Shown: positions 20,971 to 29,724 of the stretch, one piece after another
Position numbering within the stretch: position 1 is the stretch's first letter
How the letters are laid out: the number at the start of each line of letters is the position of its first letter
Origin: Mesorhizobium sp. B2-1-1
GTDB taxonomy: Bacteria; Pseudomonadota; Alphaproteobacteria; Rhizobiales; Rhizobiaceae
Length of the DNA stretch: 64,000 bases
Assembly: GCF_006442975.2 (NCBI RefSeq)
Contig: NZ_CP083954.1
Span: 744,001-808,000, forward strand
Direction of reading: 5' to 3'
Notes under the pieces: model-generated
What the model saw: only the letters and a program-made list of their open reading frames with translations
What the model was told of the DNA's origin: nothing
The model's database searches: none
Made by a program: the position numbers and the translations under genes

Positions 20971-21651
20971 TCAAAGCTCGCTGTAAAGCCTGGCCGCGTT
21001 TTCAAAGCTGAAACGCAGCGGCACCGAGCCCTCGACCTGCCAGACGGCGACGCTCTCGCCAGCCAGCAGCAGGCAGGCGCCGTCGGTGTCGGTGACGGCG
21101 CCGCCATAGAGCCGGTTGGCGAGGTTGAGGATTGCGGTCTGGTGCATGGCGGCACTGCCGCTGCCGCAGGCGTCCTTGACCAGCAGCACGCGAAAGCCGC
21201 GCGCCACGGCGTCCTTCACGGTGGCATCGATGCAGGCCTCGGTCCACACGCCAGATATGACCAGCCATTCGACGCCGGAAGCCTTGAGCCGATCGGCGGC
21301 CGGTCCCGCGCGGAAGGCGCTGGCCTCGGCCTTGATCAGCAGCGCCTCGCCATCAGCAGGCGCCACCTCACGGCAGATCTCGGTCAGCGGATCGCTCTTG
21401 TCGGAGAAGGCCGACTTGCCGTCGGTTCCAACAGGGTGAAAGGGCCGCTCCTGCTTGTCGAGATCGACAATGTAGGCCCAGTGATAGAGCGGCACATTGT
21501 TCTGCCGCGCCGCCGCCTGCAGCCGCTGGACGTTGGCGAGAATCTTGTCAAAACCCTCGACCAGGTAGCGCGGGTCCTGCCGGTGCTCTTCCTGCAGGTC
21601 GATGAAGACAGCGGCCACGGTGCCGCGCTTGACGGAGATAGGGCTTTTCAT
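20971..21651 (-). CDS. Isochorismatase-family cysteine hydrolase
   Basis: 226 aa. Catalytic triad of the family: D18 (VFIDLQEEH), Lys in LLIKAEASAF and Cys in SGVWTEACIDATVKDA, with the cis-peptide region just before. Relatives hydrolyse amides such as N-carbamoylsarcosine or nicotinamide, or release isochorismate. The substrate is not predictable from sequence. It is 4 nt upstream of the esterase and 115 nt downstream of the M24 gene, on the same strand. Confidence 0.9.
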   Translation of the reverse strand: MKSPISVKRGTVAAVFIDLQEEHRQDPRYLVEGFDKILANVQRLQAAARQNNVPLYHWAYIVDLDKQERPFHPVGTDGKSAFSDKSDPLTEICREVAPADGEALLIKAEASAFRAGPAADRLKASGVEWLVISGVWTEACIDATVKDAVARGFRVLLVKDACGSGSAAMHQTAILNLANRLYGGAVTDTDGACLLLAGESVAVWQVEGSVPLRFSFENAARLYSEL

Positions 21652-21689
21652 GCGGATGCGCCTGGCCCCCAAGATACTTCCAAACGCTG

Positions 21690-21709
21690 GAGGGACAGAG
21701 GGGGGCGCC
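21690..21709. repeat. Fragment of a family A palindromic repeat arm
   Basis: Contains GGACAGAGGGGGGCGC, which matches the outer end of the family A arms at 23341-23356 and 63450-63466. It lies in the gap between the M24 gene and the cysteine hydrolase gene. No partner arm was found. Confidence 0.5.
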
Positions 21710-21766
21710 AAGGAATGAGGCGCTCGTTCTTCAGCTGCGATGCGTCGCCGAGGCGGGCAGTGGATG

Positions 21767-23071
21767 TCAAACCTGCTTCTCCAGAAACTCATCCTCATAG
21801 GGGAAGCGCGACAGGAGCTCGGTGCCGGTCTCGGTGATCAGGATTTCATCCTCCAGCTTGACGCCCTCGCGGCCGCCCTTCTCGCCAATATAGCTTTCCA
21901 CGCTCACCACCATGCCTGGCACGATATGGCCGTCGCGGCCATAGGTCTCGTAGTCCATGGCGTGCGCGATGAAGGGCGTCTCGCCATGCATGCCGACGCC
22001 GTGCATGACCGAGGTGTAGCGCTGGTCGACGAAGCGGTCGGGGATCTTCCACGCCTTTTCGGCGATCTCGCGGAAAGCCATGCCCGGCTTCACGATCGAG
22101 ATATTGTGCTGAACCTGGTCGTGCGCCATGCGGTAGAGCGATTTCTGATAGGGGGTCGGCTTGCCGGGCCCGCAGCGGAAGGTGCGCGAGAAATCCGAAT
22201 AATAGCCATAGCAGCCGATCGTGTCGGTATCGAGCGCCAGCAACTCGCCTGGCCGGATTTTTCGCCCGCTGGCCTCGTTGAACCAGGGATTGGTGCGCTG
22301 GCCGGACGTCAACAGCCGCGTCTCGATGAACTCGCCGCCCTGGCGGATGACCTCGCCATACATGATGGCGAACAGCTCGTTCTCGGAAACGCCGGGCTTG
22401 ATCGCCTCGCGCACGGCATAGACGGCGGCTTCCGCGCCGGCCATCGACACCTGCAGGCATTTCACTTCCTCCGGCGTCTTGACCGCGCGCACCGCCAGGA
22501 TCTCGCCCTGGCAATCCCGGACCTCGCAACCGCGCTTTTCCAGCGCCAGCGCCTGCAGATGGCTGCAACGGTCGAGCCCGAGTTTCATCGAGCCGCCGCC
22601 ATGCTGCTTCAGGAGTTCGGCGATCTCGTCGGCGAAGGGACCGGCGGTCTCGTCGTCGCGGCCCGATACCGACGACCAGACGAGCTTGGAAGGACGCGCC
22701 TCGTCGATCGTGTCGAGCACCATCGAGACATGGTAGCTCTGCGGATATTCGAACAGCACGATCGGCCCTTCGGTCGGAATGAAGAAATAACGGGTCGAGT
22801 TGCGCAGAAAATAGCCGAACATGTTGCGCGAGCCGGTGGCGTAGCGCTGGTTGTACGGGTCGAACAGCACAGCGCCGCCATAGCCGGCCTCGCGCATCCA
22901 GCCGCGCAGCTTGGCCAGCCGGCCTTTTCGAAGGGCGTCGGCATCGATGAAGGACGGCTCGGTGTCGGACAGCCACATGCCGCCCGCCGAATCGGCCGCC
23001 GCGGGGTGGCGCATGCGGTCCTTGAAGTCGACGTCTTCAGTGCTGTCGGGGTCGAATACGACGATGCTCAT
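21767..23071 (-). CDS. M24 family hydrolase (Xaa-Pro dipeptidase/creatinase/DddP fold)
   Basis: 434 aa with the pita-bread fold. The N-terminal domain shows GYGGAVLFDPYNQRYATGSR. Metal ligands in the catalytic domain: D and D in LALDTDTIGCYGYYSDFSRT, His in MHGVGMHGE, Glu in VSVESYIGEKGG and Glu in VKLEDEILI. The DTD...D spacing and the N-terminal block resemble the DMSP lyase DddP as well as prolidases, so a non-peptidase role (C-S or C-N bond cleavage of a betaine-like compound) is possible. Start MSIVVFDPDS; the ribosome binding site is weak. The cluster partners are a cysteine hydrolase and an esterase. Confidence 0.9.
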   Translation of the reverse strand: MSIVVFDPDSTEDVDFKDRMRHPAAADSAGGMWLSDTEPSFIDADALRKGRLAKLRGWMREAGYGGAVLFDPYNQRYATGSRNMFGYFLRNSTRYFFIPTEGPIVLFEYPQSYHVSMVLDTIDEARPSKLVWSSVSGRDDETAGPFADEIAELLKQHGGGSMKLGLDRCSHLQALALEKRGCEVRDCQGEILAVRAVKTPEEVKCLQVSMAGAEAAVYAVREAIKPGVSENELFAIMYGEVIRQGGEFIETRLLTSGQRTNPWFNEASGRKIRPGELLALDTDTIGCYGYYSDFSRTFRCGPGKPTPYQKSLYRMAHDQVQHNISIVKPGMAFREIAEKAWKIPDRFVDQRYTSVMHGVGMHGETPFIAHAMDYETYGRDGHIVPGMVVSVESYIGEKGGREGVKLEDEILITETGTELLSRFPYEDEFLEKQV

Positions 23072-23191
23072 GGGGGCTGACCTTGGGTGGTTTGCAAGAT
23101 CAGACCATGGCGCAGGAGATAACGAGGGATTGTGCGGAAAACCGCGCTTGTTGTGCGAGATGCCGCTGGTAATAAGAGATGCAGGTGCCAA

Positions 23192-23356
23192 GCGCCCCCC
23201 TTCTGCCCTGCCGGGCATCTCCCCCTCAAGTGGGGAGATTGGCAGCTTTGACCTCGTCGCTTCTTCCGTGAAAATTGGCGAAAGCTGTTGTGACGTTCAA
23301 TCTCCCCCCTTGAGGGACCCTCGTATGGGAGATGGCCGGCAGGACAGAGGGGGGCG
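23192..23356. repeat. Palindromic intergenic repeat, family A, copy 2
   Basis: Imperfect inverted repeat with the same outer sequence as copy 1 (GCGCCCCCC...CTGCC / GGCAGGACAGAGGGGGGCG). The right arm carries a roughly 10-nt insertion (around 23317-23327). It fills most of the 310-nt gap between the GlxA-type regulator and the M24 gene and could form a strong hairpin in a shared transcript. Confidence 0.85.
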
Positions 23357-23381
23357 ACGTCTCTCAGCGCCAGCAAGACCT

Positions 23382-24347
23382 CTAATGCCGTCGCGCCAGC
23401 TTCGGAGGATGGCCGTGCTCCTCGCGAAAGGCGCGCGCGAAGCTCGACATCGAGGCAAAGCCGCAGGCGAGCGCCACGTCGCGCACGGCGAGCGTCGAGT
23501 GCGCCAGGAGATCGGCGGCGCGTTTCAGCCTGAGCCGCCGATAGTAGCCATTGGGCGAGATGGCGAGTTCGGAGCGGAAGGAGCGTTCGAGCTTGTCGGA
23601 CGACACGCCGAGCCGCGCAGTGAGCTCCGCCATGCCGAGCCGCTCCTCGACCGCGTCCTCCATGATGGCGATGGCCGACAGCACCAGCTCGTTCCGGACG
23701 CCGGTACGCAGGCGCAGCGGCATCAGCTTGCGGTCGACGCTGGAGCGCAGCTGGCTGTGCACGAACCATTCGGCGACGCCGGCCGCAAGCTCGGCGCCGT
23801 AGTCGCGGGTAATGATCTCCAGCATCATGTCGAGGCTGCCGACGCCGCCGGCCGAGGTGAAACGCTTGCGGTCGATGACATAGAGGTCGCGCCTCAGCTC
23901 GACATTGGGAAAGGCCTCGGTGAAGGCCGCCTGGCTGGTCCAGTGCAAGGTGCAGGCATGGCCGTCGAGCAGGCCGGCGCGGGCGAGGAAGAAGGCGGCG
24001 TCCGCCACCGCGCCGATATGGGCGCCACTGCGCAAGCTGCGGCGGATCCAGCTTGCCGCATCCTCGGCAACGAGATGATCGGCATCGCCGCCTGAGCAGA
24101 CGACGATGCGGTCGACCTTCGGCGCATCCCCGGCATAGAAGCGCGGCTGGATGACGACGCCGTTCGAGGCCTCGACCGCGCCCTGGGTAGCGCCGACGAT
24201 GATCCAGCGATAGCATTCCCGCTTCGCCAGCACATTGGTCGCGCGCAGCGGCTCGATGACCGAGCTGAACGCCATCATCGGAAAGCCGGGGAAGACCAGC
24301 ACCGCGAAAGTGAGGGGAGCGTCTGGAGATGTGTCGCGCGTGGCCAT
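23382..24347 (-). CDS. GlxA family transcriptional regulator (DJ-1/PfpI plus AraC HTH)
   Basis: 321 aa. The N-terminal DJ-1/PfpI-like sensor domain (about 1-190) lacks a nucleophilic Cys at the elbow (IVVCSGGDADH only partly resembles it). The C-terminal AraC helix-turn-helix pair (about 215-315) includes LGVSSDKLERSFRSEL and DVALACGFASMSSFARAFREEHG. Relatives GbdR, CdhR and ArgR sense quaternary amines or amino acids. It is upstream of, and co-oriented with, the M24, cysteine hydrolase and esterase genes, which it may activate (inference). Confidence 0.92.
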   Translation of the reverse strand: MATRDTSPDAPLTFAVLVFPGFPMMAFSSVIEPLRATNVLAKRECYRWIIVGATQGAVEASNGVVIQPRFYAGDAPKVDRIVVCSGGDADHLVAEDAASWIRRSLRSGAHIGAVADAAFFLARAGLLDGHACTLHWTSQAAFTEAFPNVELRRDLYVIDRKRFTSAGGVGSLDMMLEIITRDYGAELAAGVAEWFVHSQLRSSVDRKLMPLRLRTGVRNELVLSAIAIMEDAVEERLGMAELTARLGVSSDKLERSFRSELAISPNGYYRRLRLKRAADLLAHSTLAVRDVALACGFASMSSFARAFREEHGHPPKLARRH

Positions 24348-24414
24348 AGGCTCTACATCTCGGGCAGATGGGATTTGGGGTCAACGGGGTTGTGGCTGGC
24401 TTTCTGCGAAGTTG

Positions 24415-24590
24415 GCGCTGCCCCTCATCCGCCTGCCGGCACCTTCTCTCCGTATAGTGACGGGGAGAAGGGAGATACCGCAACCCCGGCTCCCTCTTGC
24501 CGCCGTTGATAATTGGCGCAAATCGAGACACAGCGCCCCTCTCCCCGTCACTATACGGGAGGATGCCGGCAGGCAGGTAAGGGGCAGCGC
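24415..24590. repeat. Palindromic intergenic repeat, family B, copy 1
   Basis: Imperfect inverted repeat. The outer arms read GCGCTGCCCC and its complement, with internal CCTTCTC...CGTATAGTGACGGGGAGAAGG on the left and CTCCCCGTCACTATACGGGAGG on the right. Each arm is itself a hairpin. Another copy lies at 35952-36131, with degenerate pieces at 51.5-51.9 kb. It lies between the GlxA regulator and the cystathionine lyase gene. Confidence 0.85.
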
Positions 24591-24630
24591 TGGCTTGGAG
24601 ACTGGCTCGTCTCAGCGGGAGCGCCGCCGC

Positions 24631-25800
24631 TCAGCCCCCCAGCGCCTGCTCCAGGTCCGCGATCAGATCGTCGCCATCCTCGATGCCCGCCGACAGCCGC
24701 ACCAGCGAATCCGATATGCCGATCTCTTCGCGCTTCTCCGCCGGGATCGATCCATGCGTCATCAGCGCCGGATGCTCGATCAGGCTCTCCACGCCACCGA
24801 GGCTTTCGGCCAGCGTGAACAATTGCGTGCGTTCGAGGAAGCGTTTCGTGCCGGCGAGGTCGCGGTCGAGCACGGCTGATATCATGCCGCCGAACGCATG
24901 CATCTGCTGGACGGCAACGGCATGCTGCGGATGGCTGGCGAGGCCGGGATAGATGACCCGGCGCACATCCTTGCGGGCTTCCAGCCACTGCGCGATCTTG
25001 AGGCCGTTCGACGAGTGCCGCTCCATCCTCAGCGCCAATGTCTTGAGGCCGCGCAGGGCGAGAAAACTGTCGAACGGGCCCGAAATGGCGCCGATGGCGT
25101 TCTGCAGGAATTTCAGGCGATCGGCCAGATCCTTGTTGTCGCCGACAACAGCCACGCCGCCGACCATGTCGGAATGGCCGTTGAGGTACTTCGTCGTCGA
25201 ATGCACCACGACGTCGATGCCGAGCTCCAGCGGCCGCTGCAAATAGGGGCTGCAGAATGTGTTGTCGGCGACCGAGAGGATGCCCTTGCGCCTTGCAAGG
25301 GCTGCGACGCCTTCGAGATCGATGATGCGCAGCAGCGGGTTGGTCGGCGTCTCGACCCAGAGCATTTTCGTCTCCGGGCGGATTGCCGCCTCTATAACCG
25401 CAAGGTCGGTGCAGTCGACGAAGCTCACCTTGAGATCGGCGGAGCGCTTGCGCACACGCTCCATCAGGCGGAAGGAGCCGCCATAGATGTCGTCGGTGGC
25501 GACGATGTGGGCGCCGGAATCGAGCAGTTCCAGCACGGTGGCGATCGCCGCCAGCCCGGAGGCGAAGGCGAAGGCAGCCGAGCCGCTTTCGAGATCGGCC
25601 ACCGCGCGCTCGAAGGCAAAGCGCGTCGGATTCTGGCTCCGGGCATATTCAAAGCCCTTGTGCACGCCGGGCGACTGCTGGCCATAGGTCGAGGTGGCGT
25701 AAATCGGCACCATCACCGCTCCGGTCAGGGGATCGTGGCTCTGGCCGCCATGGATGGTGCGGGTGGAGAAGGCCAGGCGGTTCTTTCCGGATGCGGTCAT
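24631..25800 (-). CDS. Cystathionine gamma-lyase (Cys/Met metabolism PLP enzyme)
   Basis: 389 aa. PLP-binding lysine in VVHSTTKYLNGHSD; other family motifs are YARSQNPTRFAFERAVADLE, ASGLAAI and WVETPTNPLLRIID. By sequence alone it could be a gamma-lyase, gamma-synthase or beta-lyase. Because it overlaps the upstream cystathionine beta-synthase gene by ATGA, a gamma-lyase completing reverse transsulfuration (homocysteine to cysteine) is the best call. It is the second gene of that two-gene operon. Confidence 0.9.
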   Translation of the reverse strand: MTASGKNRLAFSTRTIHGGQSHDPLTGAVMVPIYATSTYGQQSPGVHKGFEYARSQNPTRFAFERAVADLESGSAAFAFASGLAAIATVLELLDSGAHIVATDDIYGGSFRLMERVRKRSADLKVSFVDCTDLAVIEAAIRPETKMLWVETPTNPLLRIIDLEGVAALARRKGILSVADNTFCSPYLQRPLELGIDVVVHSTTKYLNGHSDMVGGVAVVGDNKDLADRLKFLQNAIGAISGPFDSFLALRGLKTLALRMERHSSNGLKIAQWLEARKDVRRVIYPGLASHPQHAVAVQQMHAFGGMISAVLDRDLAGTKRFLERTQLFTLAESLGGVESLIEHPALMTHGSIPAEKREEIGISDSLVRLSAGIEDGDDLIADLEQALGG

Positions 25801-27254
25801 CGTGCACGGCGCCTCAAATGGTTGATCAGGTCGATGCGGGTTATCAGGCCGACGAACTCGTCGCCGTCGAAGATGATGGCGACCTCGTTGCGGTCGAATA
25901 CCGGCAGCAGCGCGTCCAGCGTCTGGCTGGCCTGCAAAGTATGCAGATTGGAGGTCATCGCCGTGCGTACCGGCGCGTTGAAGCGCTCCCAGCGGCCCTC
26001 ATAGGGGCCGTCGACCTTGGCCAGAATGTCGCTTTCGTCGACGATGCCGACCAGCTTGCCGTCGTCGAGCACCGGCAGCTGCGAGACATCGGAGCGGCGC
26101 ATGCGGCCATAGGCGTTGAGCAGGCTCTCGTCCGGACCGACATAGACGGTGTCGCCGGTGCGGTGCGTGCGCATCACCAGGTCGCGCAGGTCGCCATGCT
26201 GCTCGTGCTCGGCCAGCCCCTGCTCGGCCAGCCAGAAATCGTCGAAGACTTTCGACAGATATTTGTTGCCGCTGTCGCAGACGAAGGTGACGACGCGCTT
26301 GGGCGACGTCTGCTCGCGGCAATAGCGCAAGGCGGCCGACAGCAGCGTGCCCGAAGACGAGCCGGCCAGGATGCCTTCCCGGGACAGGAGATCGCGCACC
26401 GCCAGCATGCTCTGCTTGTCCGATATGGAATAGGCCTTCTTGACCAGCGACAGCTCGGCATTGGGCGGCACGAAGTCCTCGCCGATGCCTTCCACAGTCC
26501 AGCTGCCGGCCTCCACCATCTTGCCGGTCTTGATCAGCGGCGCCAGCACCGAGCCGACCGGATCGGCCAGCACCATTTCCGTCTTCGGCGATGCCTTGGC
26601 GAAGAACCGGCCAAGGCCGGTCAGCGTGCCGCCGGAGCCGACGCCGACCACCACCGCGTCGACATCGCCGTCGAGCTGCGAAAAGATTTCCGGACCGGTG
26701 GTGGTTTCGTGCGCCTCAGGGTTGGCCGGATTGGCGAACTGGTTGGCGTAGAAGGCGCCGGGCAGCTCGGCCGCGATTTTTTCGGCCATGTCCTGATAAT
26801 ATTCGGGGTGGCCCTTGCCGACATCGGAGCGCGTCATGCGCACTTCCGCGCCCAGTGCGCGCAGGTGCTGGATCTTCTCGCGCGACATCTTGTCGGGCAC
26901 GACCAGGATGATGCGGTAGCCCTTGGGGATGCCGACCTGGGCCAGCCCCAGGCCCGTATTGCCGGCCGTCGCCTCGACAATCGTGCCGCCTGGCTTCAGC
27001 CTGCCCTCCTTCTCGGCCGCCGCGATCATCGACAGCGCGATACGGTCCTTGATCGAGCCGCCGGGATTCTGGCTTTCGAGCTTGATGAACAGCCGGCACT
27101 TGCCGGTGTCGAATTGGGTCAGCTCGACCACGGGGGTCTGGCCGATCAGGTCGAGCACCGACCCGTAAGGCGGCCGCAGGCGCGACGTTGCGTTTTCCGA
27201 AGCGGCGCTTTCCAAAGGGGCGCTATCCGAGGGCGCAATCTTGTGCCTGCTCAT
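25797..27254 (-). CDS. Cystathionine beta-synthase with C-terminal CBS domains
   Basis: 485 aa. The PLP domain (about 28-345) has the lysine in NPGGSIKDRIALS, the ATAGNTG loop and GVGSGGTLTG. Two CBS domains follow (about 350-480: VGPDESLLNAYGRMRRSDVSQLPVLDDGKLVGIVD and the paired unit ending FVGLITRIDLINHL). It condenses serine and homocysteine to cystathionine; there is no heme-binding N-terminus as in animals. The ribosome binding site is GGAG. The first 27 residues are a degenerate Ser/Ala/Glu-rich tail encoded by an imperfect DNA repeat. It is translationally coupled to the gamma-lyase gene. Confidence 0.94.
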   Translation of the reverse strand: MSRHKIAPSDSAPLESAASENATSRLRPPYGSVLDLIGQTPVVELTQFDTGKCRLFIKLESQNPGGSIKDRIALSMIAAAEKEGRLKPGGTIVEATAGNTGLGLAQVGIPKGYRIILVVPDKMSREKIQHLRALGAEVRMTRSDVGKGHPEYYQDMAEKIAAELPGAFYANQFANPANPEAHETTTGPEIFSQLDGDVDAVVVGVGSGGTLTGLGRFFAKASPKTEMVLADPVGSVLAPLIKTGKMVEAGSWTVEGIGEDFVPPNAELSLVKKAYSISDKQSMLAVRDLLSREGILAGSSSGTLLSAALRYCREQTSPKRVVTFVCDSGNKYLSKVFDDFWLAEQGLAEHEQHGDLRDLVMRTHRTGDTVYVGPDESLLNAYGRMRRSDVSQLPVLDDGKLVGIVDESDILAKVDGPYEGRWERFNAPVRTAMTSNLHTLQASQTLDALLPVFDRNEVAIIFDGDEFVGLITRIDLINHLRRRAR

Positions 27255-27419
27255 ATCGATGCTCCATGATCAAGCGGCCGCCTCGTGCAGGGCGGCAGCG
27301 TATCCTCTTTTCCAGCCCTTTGCAGTGGGAAAGAAGATAGATCGTGCCAATCGACCGGCTAGATGGAGAATGAAATTCCGGGTTGCGACGCGCAACGGCT
27401 GCAGGACTGTGCGGCACGT

Positions 27420-27438
27420 CCCCCCTCTGGCCTGCCGT
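27420..27438. repeat. Fragment of a family A palindromic repeat arm
   Basis: CCCCCTCTGGCCTGCCG matches the outer part of the left arm of repeat copy 1 (15287-15303). It is a solitary remnant just past the 3' end of the flavoprotein gene. Confidence 0.5.
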
Positions 27439-27458
27439 AGAGCGCCGACGTCAACACT

Positions 27459-28799
27459 TTACCCCAGCAGCTGCTTGCTCAGCCTCGCACACTGGACGCG
27501 AATATCCGGAATGGCGTCGATCTCGAAGAAGGTGCCTCTGGTCAGCGGGCCGACGGCGAGGATTTTCCTGGACACCGTGCCGTCGCCGGCGATGATCTCG
27601 CAATTGGCCGTCACGTCGAGGCCGATGCGCAGCGGATCCGGCCGCGCCAGCCCGCGGTCGACCAGCGAGCGCACCACGCTGTTCGACGAGGCCGAGATGT
27701 CCCTGACGATACCGGAGCAATCATAGATGCGGGCGACCTCGAACCTCTCCAGCCGCTTGGTGTGGCGCGACTGGACCTGGACCGTGAACTCGCCGCCCGC
27801 CGCGATGTCGACGACACGGCCGGCGACGAGGCGGATGCGGCCGGACTGCACGGCTTGCGTGACGCGGGCATGGACCTCGGGCGCCATGCGGTGGCGGTGG
27901 ATGTCCCACCACGCCTTGGTGTGCTCGACGAAACGACGCTTGGCGGAGGCCGGCCAGTTCTGCCAGATCTTCTGGTTGAACGGGCGAAGGCCGTCGACGA
28001 CGTCGCGCCAGTCGATGCCGGCCTTCTGGTTTTCCCGGATCAAATCGCGGAACCAGCCGACGAAATAGGAAAGCTGGGTGCCGAGCGGGATATCGGCGAC
28101 GTCGAGCTTGATCGGATTGCCCTTGCGGTGCGGCGAGGGCAGCAGGCCGCGCCGCGACACCGCGACGATCTCGGCGCGGTGGCCGCGCTGTTCGAGGGCG
28201 AGGAACGCGTCGACCATGCTGAGGCCCGTTCCCAGCACCATGACGCTCCGGTCGGGATCGAGCGCGGTGTCGGCCTCAGACCCCATCCGAACCGCATGGC
28301 CTTGCCCCATGGCCGGCACCTCGTCATGGCCGGTGGCGAGCACCGCCAGATGGGCGACGACGCTGGTGCCGTTGGCGAGCGCCACTTCCACCCCCGAGGC
28401 CGTGGGCGAGATCGACAGGCTTTCCTCATGGATCAGCCGGAGGCGTCCGGTCTCCCTCTCGCGCGCCTCGAGATCGTCCAGCAATTCGCCGAGATAGCGG
28501 GCATAGATGCTGCGCGGCGCGTAGACCGGCGCCTGCTCGGGCGTTGCCAGGTCGCGTTCCAGCAGCCAGCGCCAGAAATTGCCGGGATCGTCGGCATAGG
28601 CGCTCATACCGGCGGCGCTGACGTTCAGCACATGCGCGGAGAGCAATGTGGAATAGGCGATGCCCTGGCCGAAATGCGGGCGCTTCTCGACCAGCGTGAC
28701 GCGAAGGTCGGGATTGGGCTGTCTCAGCAGATGCGCGGCGAGCACGACCCCGCTGGCGCCGCCCCCGACGATGATGATCGAGTTGCCGCGGCCGCTCAT
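27459..28799 (-). CDS. FAD/NAD(P)-binding flavoprotein (COG4529-like)
   Basis: 446 aa. The N-terminal Rossmann motif SIIIVGGGASGVVLAAHLL binds FAD. A second dinucleotide-like motif is MVLGTGLSMVDAFLAL (about residue 190), together with LATGHDEVP. The family resembles L-ornithine/lysine N-monooxygenases and Baeyer-Villiger flavoproteins, but its activity is unknown. It is 25 nt downstream of the Rrf2 regulator on the same strand and faces a divergent sulfonate transporter, so a role in sulfur compound oxidation is plausible but inferred only from context. Confidence 0.88.
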   Translation of the reverse strand: MSGRGNSIIIVGGGASGVVLAAHLLRQPNPDLRVTLVEKRPHFGQGIAYSTLLSAHVLNVSAAGMSAYADDPGNFWRWLLERDLATPEQAPVYAPRSIYARYLGELLDDLEARERETGRLRLIHEESLSISPTASGVEVALANGTSVVAHLAVLATGHDEVPAMGQGHAVRMGSEADTALDPDRSVMVLGTGLSMVDAFLALEQRGHRAEIVAVSRRGLLPSPHRKGNPIKLDVADIPLGTQLSYFVGWFRDLIRENQKAGIDWRDVVDGLRPFNQKIWQNWPASAKRRFVEHTKAWWDIHRHRMAPEVHARVTQAVQSGRIRLVAGRVVDIAAGGEFTVQVQSRHTKRLERFEVARIYDCSGIVRDISASSNSVVRSLVDRGLARPDPLRIGLDVTANCEIIAGDGTVSRKILAVGPLTRGTFFEIDAIPDIRVQCARLSKQLLG

Positions 28800-28824
28800 G
28801 CCAGCCCCGTGCGACGCGCCGGCG

Positions 28825-29316
28825 TCAGGCCTTCACCGCAACCGGCAGATCGTCGCTCGCGACCGAGAGGTCGTCGAGGCCCCTTGCGACCCCAAGGTCG
28901 TCGAGGCCGATGTCGCGCATCTCGGCGAGGCTGCGCTGGTCGAGCACCTCGGCGATCGCTTGCCGGACTTCCAGCATCAGATGTCGAACCTGGCATGTCG
29001 CCTCGTTACAGTCTTCGCAGCGCTGGTATTGGGTACGGCTGGCGCAAGGGATCGGCGCCAGCGGGCCGTCGAGCACACGCACGACATGGCCGACCCTGAT
29101 TTCCTCCGGTGGCCGCGCCAGGCGATAGCCGCCATCCTTGCCTTTGCGGCTCTGCACGAAACCGGCATTGCGCAGTTCGCCCAGGATGGCGTCGAGAAAC
29201 TTCTTCGGGATGTTGTTGCCGGTCGCGATGTCGTTGACGAAGGCAAGCTGCCCGGCCGGCATCCGCGCCAGATGGACGAGCGCCTTGAGGCCGTACTTGC
29301 CTTTCTTGGTGAGCAT
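28825..29316 (-). CDS. Rrf2 family transcriptional regulator with likely Fe-S cluster site
   Basis: 163 aa. A winged helix at residues 1-80 (KYGLKALVHLARMPAGQ, GGYRLARPPEEI) is followed by four cysteines C91, C100, C103 and C108, where IscR and related Rrf2 proteins bind an Fe-S cluster. It likely senses sulfur, iron-sulfur or redox status. It heads the leftward operon with the flavoprotein and diverges from a taurine/sulfonate-type ABC transporter, which is its likely target. A dyad GTTTA-N7-TAAAC lies 90-106 nt upstream of its start. Confidence 0.93.
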   Translation of the reverse strand: MLTKKGKYGLKALVHLARMPAGQLAFVNDIATGNNIPKKFLDAILGELRNAGFVQSRKGKDGGYRLARPPEEIRVGHVVRVLDGPLAPIPCASRTQYQRCEDCNEATCQVRHLMLEVRQAIAEVLDQRSLAEMRDIGLDDLGVARGLDDLSVASDDLPVAVKA

Positions 29317-29724
29317 GATCCGAACGTTTCTCTGTCATGCGATGGCTCGAGGCCATCCGTTGCGAAACGCCTGGCGTGCCTCCCGCCGCGCTCAAGCATC
29401 CATAAGTTTACTATACTTAAACGCGAACAGGCGGAACACGTTTTTAAATTCCAATCCATCTGAAGCATGGATTTGCCTTTCAAGCGGCTGCAACGTGAAT
29501 TCTCGTTCGCGATCGGAGGCCGTAGCGGTGGCTGGAGCTTCCCGAACGTGATGATCTCGCCACTCTTGAAGCGCCATAGCCGCCAAATCCGCCTGGGGAC
29601 CTCGGCACCGGCAGCTTTTTCCAACAAATCCAGCCCCGCTAGAAGAATTTAACTCTACAAGAACCATAGAATTAGCGGACTATCATGAAGCAATCCGGTT
29701 TTCCCCTGTTTCATGGAGCCCTTG
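29317..29724. promoter_or_regulatory. Divergent control region between the Rrf2 regulator and the tau-like operon
   Basis: 408 nt without a convincing gene. Two AT-rich patches stand out: 29401-29450, with the dyad GTTTA-CTATACT-TAAAC at 29406-29422 and a leftward -10-like TATAGT inside it, and 29645-29690 with ATAG...CTAT half-sites just ahead of the transporter gene. Both are plausible Rrf2 operators. The middle (29465-29640) holds only weak short frames. Confidence 0.4.
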